Shown: positions 17,100 to 24,984 of the stretch, one piece after another
Layout: each line of letters starts with the position of its first letter
Position numbering within the stretch: the stretch's first letter is position 1
NCBI GenBank assembly: GCA_900128585.1
Contig: LT642283.1
Location: forward strand, 1-25,917
Source: Stramenopiles sp. TOSAG23-3
Taxonomy: Eukaryota > Sar
DNA length: 25,917 nucleotides
Direction: 5' to 3'
Translations under genes and position numbers: made by a program
The notes under the pieces: model-generated
Databases searched by the model: none
What the model was told of the DNA's origin: nothing
Seen by the model: only the letters and a program-made list of their open reading frames with translations

Positions 17100-19076
17100 A
17101 TGGAAACAGTTCAGGGGAAATCAGGACATCCCGTTCACGTCATTCATGATTCCACCTTATCGTGTGAGCAATTATCAGAACATTTTGAAGAAAACCGAGC
17201 GACCTGTGCAATCATTGGTAAAGAGGCCAGCGCGATCATAACAGAGAAGGACATAGTTCGACTTGTGGCGGATCCAAACTCAAGGCACCCGTCAGAGGTT
17301 ACCATTGGTGACATTGCAACCCCCCGGCCAGTCTGCGTTGATGCTGATTCAAAACCTTCAGACATACTTACTATAATGCACAATGCTCATTTTCGCCACG
17401 TACCATTACAAAATGCTGTTACAAAGGAAATCGAAGACGTCACGGACATTGTCACAGTAGCAAATCAGCTGTTTAACGCGAATTCTAAGAATGAATCCAT
17501 GGGCGCTGCCTTGTCGCGCCTTATGACAAACATCTTCTCTGTGTTTGGAAGCGATGACAACACAAACGCTGGGGACGATGAATGGACAAAAACGCTGTTT
17601 TCGAACGACAAATCGGCTAGGAATGATAGTGACTCGTATAAAATTCACAGGAACATGAGCGTTCAAGACGCTGCTCAAAAAATGATTCGTCAGAACACCA
17701 GTGCTTTGCTTGTGGTCGATCAAAGTTCTGGAAAACTCCTAGGCATATTTACAGAGTCCGACATCGTAAGGAAGGTTGTATCTCGCGGCAGCAACACGGT
17801 CTCCACAAAGGTGAGAAGCGTGATGACAAAAAATCCTATAACCTTCTCTTCGCGAGCTGTAAAGCCTGTGGAAGCACTGCACATGATGCTTCATAGAGGA
17901 TTTAGACATTTGCCAATAGAAGACCCAGACACAAAGAAAGTGTGCGGTCTCCTAAACGTTTTGATGCTAACGTTTCATGCCCTGGGGTCCCGTTTGCGGG
18001 ATGTAGAACAGTCCGATGCTGAAAACATTGTTTCTCGTGGGTTATCATCTTATGAAGCACGAAAATCTGCAATTTTTCATCAAATACATACCGAAGTGAC
18101 CTCAACGGAGAGTCTGAAAATGCCGGCGAACGTAGGTGACTCGAGCACTACAGCGCCGATTAAGAATGACGTAGCTGCGAAAGAGGAAGAGGAAGAGAAA
18201 GGTACTGCTTCTGCGGCTGAAAAGAAGTTTATGTCCTCTATGATATTGGCCCATAATCACCGGGGAAAAGGCGATGGTATGATTCGAGGGTCCCAATTTA
18301 ATAAAGCCAAGCAAGCCTTTTCAAGAGCGTTACTTCACGTGGAAAGAGCAAGTCAGCGATGTCCAGAAAGTGACACTGACAAGTACACCAGCGTGGTGGC
18401 AAAGGCAAGGGCAGATTTATACTTTAAACGGGCTGAGATTTTGTCCATATTAGGAGAGTTTTCCGACGCTTTGCAAGATTACAAACACGTACAGAGTATT
18501 GCCGAATCACAGAGCAATTCCACCAGTAGTGCTTTCAGCAGTTGGCTAAAAGAACTAGGAATTAAACCGCAGCTATTCTTTGGCTCTGTGCTCGACACGC
18601 TGTTTGAATTAGATAGGTTTGAAGAAGCAGTGCAGAATTTGAAAATCTTCCAGGGATATTCTTGTTCAATAGAACCGCTGGTGGCTAAATTTGTGGCACA
18701 TTCGTCCCGCTTTGTAAAGTGTGGCAACGAATTGCTTGCTAGCAAGGAAAAAGAAGACGCACGTACACAGTTCGTTAGTGCCAAACGTATCGTTAAAGCT
18801 ATGCTGGACTCTTCCCTTAGTGCTGTTCGGGAAGCTTCAGAGATAAAATTTTCATTGGCCCAAATTGCTAGCTTGATTGAGAGTACAAAAGCCGTTGATA
18901 ATGCTCGAGATAAAGAAAATAACGGAAATGTGACTGGTAAAGTGGTGGCTTGTGGCGGGGAAAAAAAGAAAATTGCTAATATGGAAGACATCAAATTGTT
19001 GGGGCAACTGATGATGAATTTTTCTGCCCCAAATGATAATGCTGAGGAGAACTGCACCGAATCTGTTGAAGTGTGA
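17100..19076 (+). CDS. Four-CBS-domain protein with TPR-like C-terminal half
   Basis: The 658-residue protein starts at the ATG at 17100; the frame is open upstream but has no other ATG. Two CBS pairs are visible. The first (about 10-125) includes ITEKDIVRL and FRHVPL. The second (about 180-297) includes GIFTESDIVRK and FRHLPI. The TExDI and FRHLP words are typical of CBS pairs that bind adenine nucleotides. An acidic linker (about 360-375, five Glu in a row) leads to a helical region (about 376-525) with TPR-like features such as KAKQAFSRALLHVE and YFKRAEILSILGEFSDALQDY. There is no catalytic domain or membrane segment. It is probably a nucleotide-sensing adaptor; the CBS-plus-TPR layout resembles no common family I can name. 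Its start faces the channel gene across a divergent spacer. Confidence 0.8.
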   Translation: METVQGKSGHPVHVIHDSTLSCEQLSEHFEENRATCAIIGKEASAIITEKDIVRLVADPNSRHPSEVTIGDIATPRPVCVDADSKPSDILTIMHNAHFRHVPLQNAVTKEIEDVTDIVTVANQLFNANSKNESMGAALSRLMTNIFSVFGSDDNTNAGDDEWTKTLFSNDKSARNDSDSYKIHRNMSVQDAAQKMIRQNTSALLVVDQSSGKLLGIFTESDIVRKVVSRGSNTVSTKVRSVMTKNPITFSSRAVKPVEALHMMLHRGFRHLPIEDPDTKKVCGLLNVLMLTFHALGSRLRDVEQSDAENIVSRGLSSYEARKSAIFHQIHTEVTSTESLKMPANVGDSSTTAPIKNDVAAKEEEEEKGTASAAEKKFMSSMILAHNHRGKGDGMIRGSQFNKAKQAFSRALLHVERASQRCPESDTDKYTSVVAKARADLYFKRAEILSILGEFSDALQDYKHVQSIAESQSNSTSSAFSSWLKELGIKPQLFFGSVLDTLFELDRFEEAVQNLKIFQGYSCSIEPLVAKFVAHSSRFVKCGNELLASKEKEDARTQFVSAKRIVKAMLDSSLSAVREASEIKFSLAQIASLIESTKAVDNARDKENNGNVTGKVVACGGEKKKIANMEDIKLLGQLMMNFSAPNDNAEENCTESVEV

Positions 19077-19136
19077 GAATATAGAACTTAAACTTTAATT
19101 CGCTTTAAATCGCACAACGCATTTTGATTATATTTA

Positions 19137-19185
19137 TAAGTACTTAAAATTTAGGAGCAGAGCCAATTTTTTGTTTTTAATTTAG
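19137..19185 (-). repeat. Diverged TTGGCTGT repeat copy between convergent gene ends
   Basis: The minus strand reads AATTAAAAACAAAAAATTGG then CTC, followed by TTTTAAGTACTTATAA. It lies about 135 bp past the glycosyltransferase stop, in that gene's sense orientation. It is more diverged than the other copies. The rest of 19077-19317 holds two CGTACGTAA words (19240, 19291) and nothing else I recognise. Confidence 0.6.
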
Positions 19186-19317
19186 ACGTGGGAGTAATTC
19201 GTCAGTGTGTGGGGGGATAGTTTTTGTACATCACTGATCCGTACGTAACATATGTCGTGCGTAAGGAAAAACAAATTATATAGTATGCTTCGTACGTAAG
19301 ATACCACCCATTCATGT

Positions 19318-20661
19318 CTATGATTTTTTCAAACGTGAGCTAGCACGACGAAGACAAGAGCACGTGGACTTATCGCTTGTATCCCTACAACGCAACAAAC
19401 TGAAGCAAAGAACTACGATAAATGGCAACATCAAAGGAATGCGATGTAACCAGGTTAATTGAACAAACAACGAATAAGCTGGTCTAACTTTGGTCAAGGA
19501 GCTGGAACCAATTGTAGGAAACATCGTGGTGAGTCGATATTTTTTTGAAGTGCTGAAGAAATCTGCAGCAGCAGGCCAAGAGCTGTGGCGATCTTGTCCG
19601 TTCCTGGGCTGCAGGAAGCCCTGAAATATTGAAGTTACTGGATTTTCGGCGTAGGTCATACCTTTCCCTGGCAATTGCGTCACACGTGGAATATCTGGTA
19701 CAAAAATCTTATTACCTTGGAGCATCCATTCCAATACATGGTCGTAACAGTATGGTTCGCAAAAATTACAGTCCTCGTAGTTGAATAATTTTTCATTCTT
19801 CGAGGAAAACGGCGATTCAACCGATTTACCGGTTTCCTTTGAGTTCCCGGCCCCTTCCTCTAAGGCTTTGCTTGCGTCTACGACACCTAAATACTGCTTG
19901 AATTTTTCCGCTGTCGCGCGTCTAAGAATGTAATTAAAAGTTTTGATTACGGTACGAGGCTGAACCTCCATCAGGTTTATGCGACGCGGATTAGACGGGT
20001 AGAAAAATTCCCCTAACAGTTCGTCGTTATGCCCGACGAGCAAAGAAGGTCGGAAAAGAGCATGGAGCGACCCTCCAGCAATATTTCTCGTGTCGTGAGA
20101 TTTCCATGAATTACGCATGGCTTGATACATAGAAAATGCATCACAGCTCATCCGAGCATCATCTTCGATGATCACGACGTCTTGCGTAAGGGGAAATCGA
20201 TCCAATGCTCCGGCAAGGCCGCTTTTCAAATTACGCAAAGCATTCCGTTTGCTTCCGTACAACTTCTTGCCATTGGAAAAACTTGTGTCTGTCAACAACA
20301 AAGGTGTCTCTATGTGCGTTATGCTAGAAAAAATAGAGCTTGATGAAACCTCTGAGACTATGCGCTTTACTTCGCTCACACTCTTTGGATCGTTCAGGTC
20401 AGCGCTCTGGGCAACAACAATATTGCTTTCCGACGCAACCAACAAATTTTCTAAACTTCTACCTACAGCGTTCAACATTTTTTGAAGTCTAACGCTTCGT
20501 TTATAAGTCATAATGATTATCACGAACCCTTGTCCGGGATTATGAAGCGTTTCCTTATTCCCAATATCACAAAATGGTTCCTCTGTACTTACTTTGAACG
20601 TTGCCATTGATATGGTCCTTAATTTTTTGCTCTGTGGTGCAGTTCCGCTAGTCCATGACAT
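19318..20661 (-). CDS. GT-A fold glycosyltransferase, GT13 (GnT-I/POMGnT)-like, with C-terminal membrane segment
   Basis: The longer frame has no ATG before 20661, which I take as the start (447 residues). Residues about 46-56 (FVIIIMTYKR) form the first beta strand of a GT-A fold. The metal-binding motif is EDD at 166-168 within VVIIEDDARMS. The block DHVLEWMLQG...FVPDIPRVTQLPGKG (about 307-335) resembles the acceptor-side segment W-D-x-W...PDVSRTxxxG of GnT-I-type enzymes. Such enzymes transfer GlcNAc in the Golgi. The usual N-terminal signal anchor is not visible; instead there is a hydrophobic stretch at about 402-424 followed by a Cys/Arg/Lys-rich tail. Either the protein is tail-anchored or a 5' exon is missing. 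Assignment to GT13 rather than another GT-A family is moderate. Confidence 0.7.
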   Translation of the reverse strand: MSWTSGTAPQSKKLRTISMATFKVSTEEPFCDIGNKETLHNPGQGFVIIIMTYKRSVRLQKMLNAVGRSLENLLVASESNIVVAQSADLNDPKSVSEVKRIVSEVSSSSIFSSITHIETPLLLTDTSFSNGKKLYGSKRNALRNLKSGLAGALDRFPLTQDVVIIEDDARMSCDAFSMYQAMRNSWKSHDTRNIAGGSLHALFRPSLLVGHNDELLGEFFYPSNPRRINLMEVQPRTVIKTFNYILRRATAEKFKQYLGVVDASKALEEGAGNSKETGKSVESPFSSKNEKLFNYEDCNFCEPYCYDHVLEWMLQGNKIFVPDIPRVTQLPGKGMTYAENPVTSIFQGFLQPRNGQDRHSSWPAAADFFSTSKKYRLTTMFPTIGSSSLTKVRPAYSLFVQLTWLHRIPLMLPFIVVLCFSLLRCRDTSDKSTCSCLRRASSRLKKS

Positions 20662-20740
20662 AAAAGACCCCTTTGCAAATATTTCACAGCTACTGGGACA
20701 CGGTAAGTACGAGGGAAGTGTGTGTTTTTTTTCTTTCGTA

Positions 20741-20767
20741 TTACGATTGCTCAATCACTTGGAGCAT
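20741..20767 (-). other. Short upstream ORF before the glycosyltransferase
   Basis: An eight-codon ATG...TAA reading frame (MLQVIEQS) ends 79 bases before the chosen glycosyltransferase start. If the transcript starts farther upstream, this uORF would be the first AUG and could reduce translation. The transcription start is unknown. Confidence 0.3.
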
Positions 20768-21305
20768 ATGATTAAAGCTGTGCGAGGGAGGCTTGTTTTG
20801 CCACTACCGAAAGATCTCTTTGCGTTTGAACGTTGTGCGTGTCTTGTATGCTTATTAATTCACCGCCAACAGCAACAACAAAGGTGAAAAGAAAAGAATA
20901 TTCTGTTGGCAGTATGATTTCATTAATAACAAATATTAAAAGCAAAACAAAAAAGTAGACGACCAGTCTGATAATAATAAATAAAACAAAAATAAAAAAT
21001 AATTTAAATTATTATTATTATAGAGACGACGACTATTATAGATTAATAATTGAAAGAAATGTTTTTTCATCATAATGTCATTATTAGACGACTGTAGAAG
21101 ACCGACTAATTATTGTCATTAGAAGAAGACGACTACTATTATTTTTATTATTAAATATTAATATGGTGGTGGTGGTTTCTTGTTGTTGTAGTAGTATTAT
21201 ACTGTTTTTTCTTCGGTATTTTATATAGACACAGCATTCATTCGAATAAATTAACATTCGCTCTTCTTCGCTTTTTTTTTATTTATTATTAGACTATTAC
21301 AGTAA

Positions 21306-21507
21306 TATTATTATTTTTTTATTAGGAAATATTTCAACACAACTCTTCTTCATTTTTTGCATTTTTGTTTTTGTTTATTATTATTTTTTTATTAGGAAAT
21401 ATTTCAACACAAACTCTTCTTCATTTGCATTTTTGTTTGTTTATTATTATTTTTTTATTAGGAAATATTTCAACACAAACTCTTCATTTGCATTTTTGTT
21501 TGTTTCT
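21306..21507 (+). repeat. Three-unit tandem repeat, 66-70 bp period
   Basis: Each unit reads ATTATTATTTTTTTATTAGG, then AAATATTTCAACACAAACTC and a TTCATTTGCATTTTTGTTTG end. The ATTAGG landmark recurs at 21321, 21391 and 21457, so successive periods are 70 and 66. Units differ mainly by small indels in CTT and T runs, indicating recent duplication. It ends about 170 bp upstream of the POT1-like start. Confidence 0.95.
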
Positions 21508-21674
21508 TGTACGTACTGTACAGAGCAAAGACGGGAGCAAATCAATCGAGTACACACAAACATGCAGACCTCGCAAGATTTTCTTTCCGTTGTTATCGTC
21601 AGGTAACGATTGCGGCGTGAGCGTACGTACTTTTTCCCTCGAATGTGAAGCCAAATATTTCTTGCGAGGAGGTT

Positions 21675-23348
21675 ATGTTGAAGCTTGGTGAATTGGAACA
21701 GTCATTGAACGTGGCAATAAAGCCTCCGAGGGACTACGTCGTTGTAGGGATGGTCATGTTTGCAAGCACAAACAAACGTGTTGTGAAGAAAGATGGTACT
21801 ATTGCGTACGTTCGTTCTGTTATGCTCACAGACCAGTCTACCCGTACTGTTAGATTCTCCCAGTGGTTCAACGGTGACCCTTCTAAATCCTTGCATCCTT
21901 TGGTCGCCGGAGATATTGTTATCTGTCGGAACGTGAGACTGAGGCGTGGCTACAAATCCATCGAAGGGCAAATCTCAACGAACAGATGTAAAAACATCTA
22001 CGTAGCGTACAGACACGGTGCTTTCGTGCCAACGCAGGAGACCAGTCCGACTGGAAGTGCACCATTTCCGAGCCAAAAGGCGGTTCTTGCTGCTCAGAAT
22101 CTGCATGCCTGGGCTCGCGGTGCCTTTCCTACGTTGCAATGCGAAAGAAACTTGTCCTCCGCTCCTGACGAGAGCAGCGATAATGCGAAGGCACCCGAAG
22201 CGTGCAGTAGTACTAATCGTTCAGGGTCGCAGAAAAGCGACTCTGTCCCTTCACCCAACATGCTCCACCCGCAAGGCGCACTGCGCACAAATAGAGCGGG
22301 TGCATTCGAGCAACTGGGTGCCAATCGCAACGTTATAAACAGGGACGAAAGTTGCTTGCTGCCACCATTAGGTAAGTGCAATGCGTTTGCGGGGATTCTG
22401 AAGCAAGTGATTGCTCCGAGACACAGCCAGACTGTGGCCATCGCCAGCGGACGTGGGAGAACCCCAGTACCGGTCACGACAAGGCGGTCGAAGTCCAAGC
22501 TGGGGTTGCTGCTTGTTTTCAGTACAAACAAGGATAACGATGAGCTGATTGTATCGTGTGTACAAAAGTATTTTGAACAAGAGCACGTTGTAAATAAGTT
22601 AAAAACCTTTATAGGGAAGTATTGCTTCGTTAGCGATGTTGAAACAGCATTTATGCCAGGACTTTCGAGCAGCGATCCTGTGTACAATCTGTCCACACCA
22701 AGACGCGTAGTTTTCGTCACGCGACAGCGCTCGTCCATTGAGGTAGTATCGCACAAGTCGGAGGCTGTCTCAAAGTTTCGTCCGACTCTTCCAATCCATT
22801 TTTTCTCATGCTTCATTCATAGACTAGACGTTCTAGGAAAAATTTCGGACGCGAAGAATGCCGACGAGGGGACAGGGAGAATCCATGAAAAGCTGAAGAA
22901 CACACCCTCCCTGAGCGTTGCCTCAGTCGTTAGAAAAGAGGCTTGGGGGATTTTTTACAGACCTTGCAAGCTAACAGTCGAGTTATGCGCGAGTGCAAAT
23001 TCTCTACAAGGTGAAGGGATTGGTGAAGTTGGCGCGAGAGACAGCCCATACAATCGGGATGCTCATTCGCAATCATCATACCACCGTCGCCGAGTCTCCT
23101 TGTACGTCAACAATGCTGGGATGGAGAATCTTCTTGGGGGCATGTCTGCCGAGACTCTAGTTGCTGGAAGCTCTGTTCACGCTGTTGGGAATGCCGGGGG
23201 CGTTCAAATGCTGAAATGCCTTTTGAACGGCCAAAGGATGAATCACATATTGACAGTTGCCGCACAGCAGGTAGATGACGTATCATTACAGTTGGAAAGC
23301 CCTTCCGCATTCGACCGGCCGCTTCTGTTCCTGGACTTGTTCTGTTGA
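21675..23348 (+). CDS. OB-fold protein resembling telomere end-binding POT1/TEBP-alpha
   Basis: The first ATG of the frame is at 21675, giving 557 residues. Residues about 15-115 look like the first OB fold of the POT1/Cdc13 type: YVVVGMVMFAST (21-32), then YVRSVMLTDQSTRTVRFSQW (45-64), then LVAGDIVICRNVRLRRG (76-92) and a final strand. The word order (V-V-G-V, Y-x-R-S-L-x-L-x-D, G-D-I-V-x-x-R) is that of telomeric single-strand-binding OB folds. A Ser/Asn-rich linker follows (about 135-220), then a less clear region (about 270-420) that may hold a second OB fold. The C terminus is unassigned. If correct, it would cap telomeric 3' overhangs in the nucleus. Another OB-fold ssDNA-binding protein is the main alternative. 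Confidence 0.55.
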   Translation: MLKLGELEQSLNVAIKPPRDYVVVGMVMFASTNKRVVKKDGTIAYVRSVMLTDQSTRTVRFSQWFNGDPSKSLHPLVAGDIVICRNVRLRRGYKSIEGQISTNRCKNIYVAYRHGAFVPTQETSPTGSAPFPSQKAVLAAQNLHAWARGAFPTLQCERNLSSAPDESSDNAKAPEACSSTNRSGSQKSDSVPSPNMLHPQGALRTNRAGAFEQLGANRNVINRDESCLLPPLGKCNAFAGILKQVIAPRHSQTVAIASGRGRTPVPVTTRRSKSKLGLLLVFSTNKDNDELIVSCVQKYFEQEHVVNKLKTFIGKYCFVSDVETAFMPGLSSSDPVYNLSTPRRVVFVTRQRSSIEVVSHKSEAVSKFRPTLPIHFFSCFIHRLDVLGKISDAKNADEGTGRIHEKLKNTPSLSVASVVRKEAWGIFYRPCKLTVELCASANSLQGEGIGEVGARDSPYNRDAHSQSSYHRRRVSLYVNNAGMENLLGGMSAETLVAGSSVHAVGNAGGVQMLKCLLNGQRMNHILTVAAQQVDDVSLQLESPSAFDRPLLFLDLFC

Positions 23349-23499
23349 AAAGCAGAGTGGGCCAAAACTTTGGTGAAAACAGTGAATGTTAGTTTTGCTG
23401 TCATTCATGTATGATCACATTAGGAAAAACATAATAAGAATAAGATTTACGCGGACAAAAAGTTCGTAGCGTATAACTTATAAATGAGAGGCCAGGCGC

Positions 23500-24127
23500 A
23501 TGGCCAAAAAGCAAAAGTTTGAAACTGAAACTTTAAATAATAAAACCGTTTACGACTTAAAAGGATATACGTTTTAACTCTAATCAATGGAAGTACTACC
23601 CAATTGAAGGAAAGACAATTCCTATGATAGGTTGCGAAACTTGGGACGCTACGACTTTGGGGCAAGGTACCTATGCGGCAAGCATCAATTTTCCAAGGCC
23701 TGACTTCGAGTATTCATATTCCAGTGCTGGCAGTTGTCGGGTAAATAACTATGGAGGTGGATATGGTTGCCAATGTGTTGACGACAAACCGGCAATGGTT
23801 AATCTTTGGAAGGAGTTTGTAGGAACATCAGATTTGTGTCTTCCCTTTAAAGAAAATAGTCCATTTCAATGCACAAAAACTGAGGTCACCTCCAAGTCGT
23901 CACTGGAGATTTTGTCTCTCTCGATTGCCAACACTCAGCTCCTGTTCGGGGTACTGACGGCCTTCTGTGCGTACATCTTCTACAAGATGAAGAAAAACAC
24001 TGAAATTTCACCGGCAGGCGAGGCTGGATGGCAAGAGGCTGCTGAGAAACTTGAAAAATCACTACGAGAGGAATTTCAACAAGCTTTAAAGAAGAAAGCA
24101 GACAAGTCAGAGCAGCAGACAGTATAG
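23500..24127 (+). CDS. Small single-pass membrane protein, probable +1 frameshift near 23575
   Basis: A downstream frame codes for 167 residues from the ATG at 23624, but protein-like sequence (NQWKYYPIEGKTIP) extends in frame upstream to 23561 with no ATG. A second frame from the ATG at 23500 (MAKKQKFETETLNNK...) runs in smoothly and stops at TAA 23575-23577 right after ACG TTT. Skipping one T at the TTTT run joins both into about 208 residues. The product has a Cys-containing N-terminal domain (GSCR, YGCQC, DLCL), one membrane helix (TQLLFGVLTAFCAYIFY) and a charged coiled-coil tail. No signal peptide is visible, so an upstream exon may also be missing. I do not recognise the family. It starts 151 bp after the POT1-like stop. 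Confidence 0.55.
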
Positions 24128-24201
24128 TTCTTCATAAGATAAACATAGCATTACAAATTTGTTTACACAATCGTTATTCTCATCAGATCATCGTCGATTT
24201 C

Positions 24202-24627
24202 CTACTTTTTGTCATTAACATAAACACAGCATTGATCACGAGGAATTAAAACAGACACAATAATATACACAGCATAAGAAAACACAGAGACCGTCGATTT
24301 GCAATTGACGAGTATCTGTGGCGCGGAATTGAAAAAGTACCATGGGAAGAGATCTTTATGAAAAAAGCTTTTTATTTTTAATTTTAATGACTCAAAAGTG
24401 GTTTTAGATAAATAAAAATATCCCTGTACGGCTCGTTTTACCAACACAATCGATTGCAAAAGTGTTTGTTTGGGCGGCACTTTGTCCAAATCCTCCATTT
24501 CACAAAAAATTGTCCCTTGGAACCACAATTCCAAGTCAATTGAAGGCAAACAATTTATAAACGTTCGTTGAGGATCGGAAGCCGTGACTGGAACGATCAC
24601 CTGACCTAAACTTATGCCGTTAGACAT
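24202..24627 (-). CDS. Hypothetical protein with C-terminal hydrophobic segment
   Basis: The 141-residue ORF begins MSNGISLGQVIVPVTAS and has balanced composition with an acidic central region (EMEDLDKVPPK). A hydrophobic stretch (STVSVFSYAVYIIVSVLI) near the C terminus is followed by a short Cys/Lys tail, which would suit a tail-anchored protein. The second half is encoded by very A+T-rich sequence and may instead be 3' UTR or intron. No family recognised. It converges on the preceding membrane-protein gene with only 74 bp between stops. Confidence 0.4.
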   Translation of the reverse strand: MSNGISLGQVIVPVTASDPQRTFINCLPSIDLELWFQGTIFCEMEDLDKVPPKQTLLQSIVLVKRAVQGYFYLSKTTFESLKLKIKSFFHKDLFPWYFFNSAPQILVNCKSTVSVFSYAVYIIVSVLIPRDQCCVYVNDKK

Positions 24628-24984
24628 CGTCCTTGCTTTCTTTTGTTAGTTACTGACCGTACGCTTCCATACTTTAAAATTCGTGTCGGATTTTTTTTCG
24701 CGCCAAGGACATTTAACACTTTAGTAAACAGGTGCCTATCATAGCATTTTACTTAAAGAAAAAAAACGTCGTTTGTCTTTTTCTTTTTTAACAAAATGGC
24801 ACGAATAACATAGGAATAGCATTAACATTTTTTTTATTAAATCTTGGCACTTGGCAATAATTAATCGTGTATTTCCTGTTTTTTATTCAGTATTTAAAAT
24901 AATTTATCTATAGGATTTTTTCTCTTGATAAACGTTTTTAGCATTAAAAGCTTCACAATTTAAAGTTTGCGTTTTGGAATCGGC
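24628..24984. other. Spacer upstream of the hypothetical gene and downstream of the ARM gene
   Basis: A+T-rich with T and A runs (about 24690, 24765, 24830). I see no gene, no TTGGCTGT copy and no TAGACGAC motif here. Confidence 0.5.

Larger units (their letters stand above)
20662..21674. promoter_or_regulatory. Divergent upstream region between glycosyltransferase and POT1-like genes
   Basis: A+T-rich spacer with AAT/ATT runs (20970-21020), two exact TAGACGAC motifs (20956-20963, 21085-21092), close variants at about 21023, 21099 and 21127, and a three-unit tandem repeat (21306-21507). ORFs here are produced by the repeats. Promoters of both flanking genes should lie in this stretch. Confidence 0.5.

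Noticed and set aside
28-21630. Recurrent TACGTA and CGTACG palindromes
   Set aside because: Counts by eye (about ten TACGTA) are close to what I estimate for this base composition.
21365-21691. Plus-strand ORF with an apparent internal protein repeat
   Set aside because: The protein repeat is just the DNA tandem repeat read in frame, and the rest overlaps the 5' end of the POT1-like gene in another frame.
22372-22378. GTAAGTG inside the POT1-like ORF as an intron donor
   Set aside because: The frame stays open for another kilobase and no pyrimidine-rich acceptor is near.
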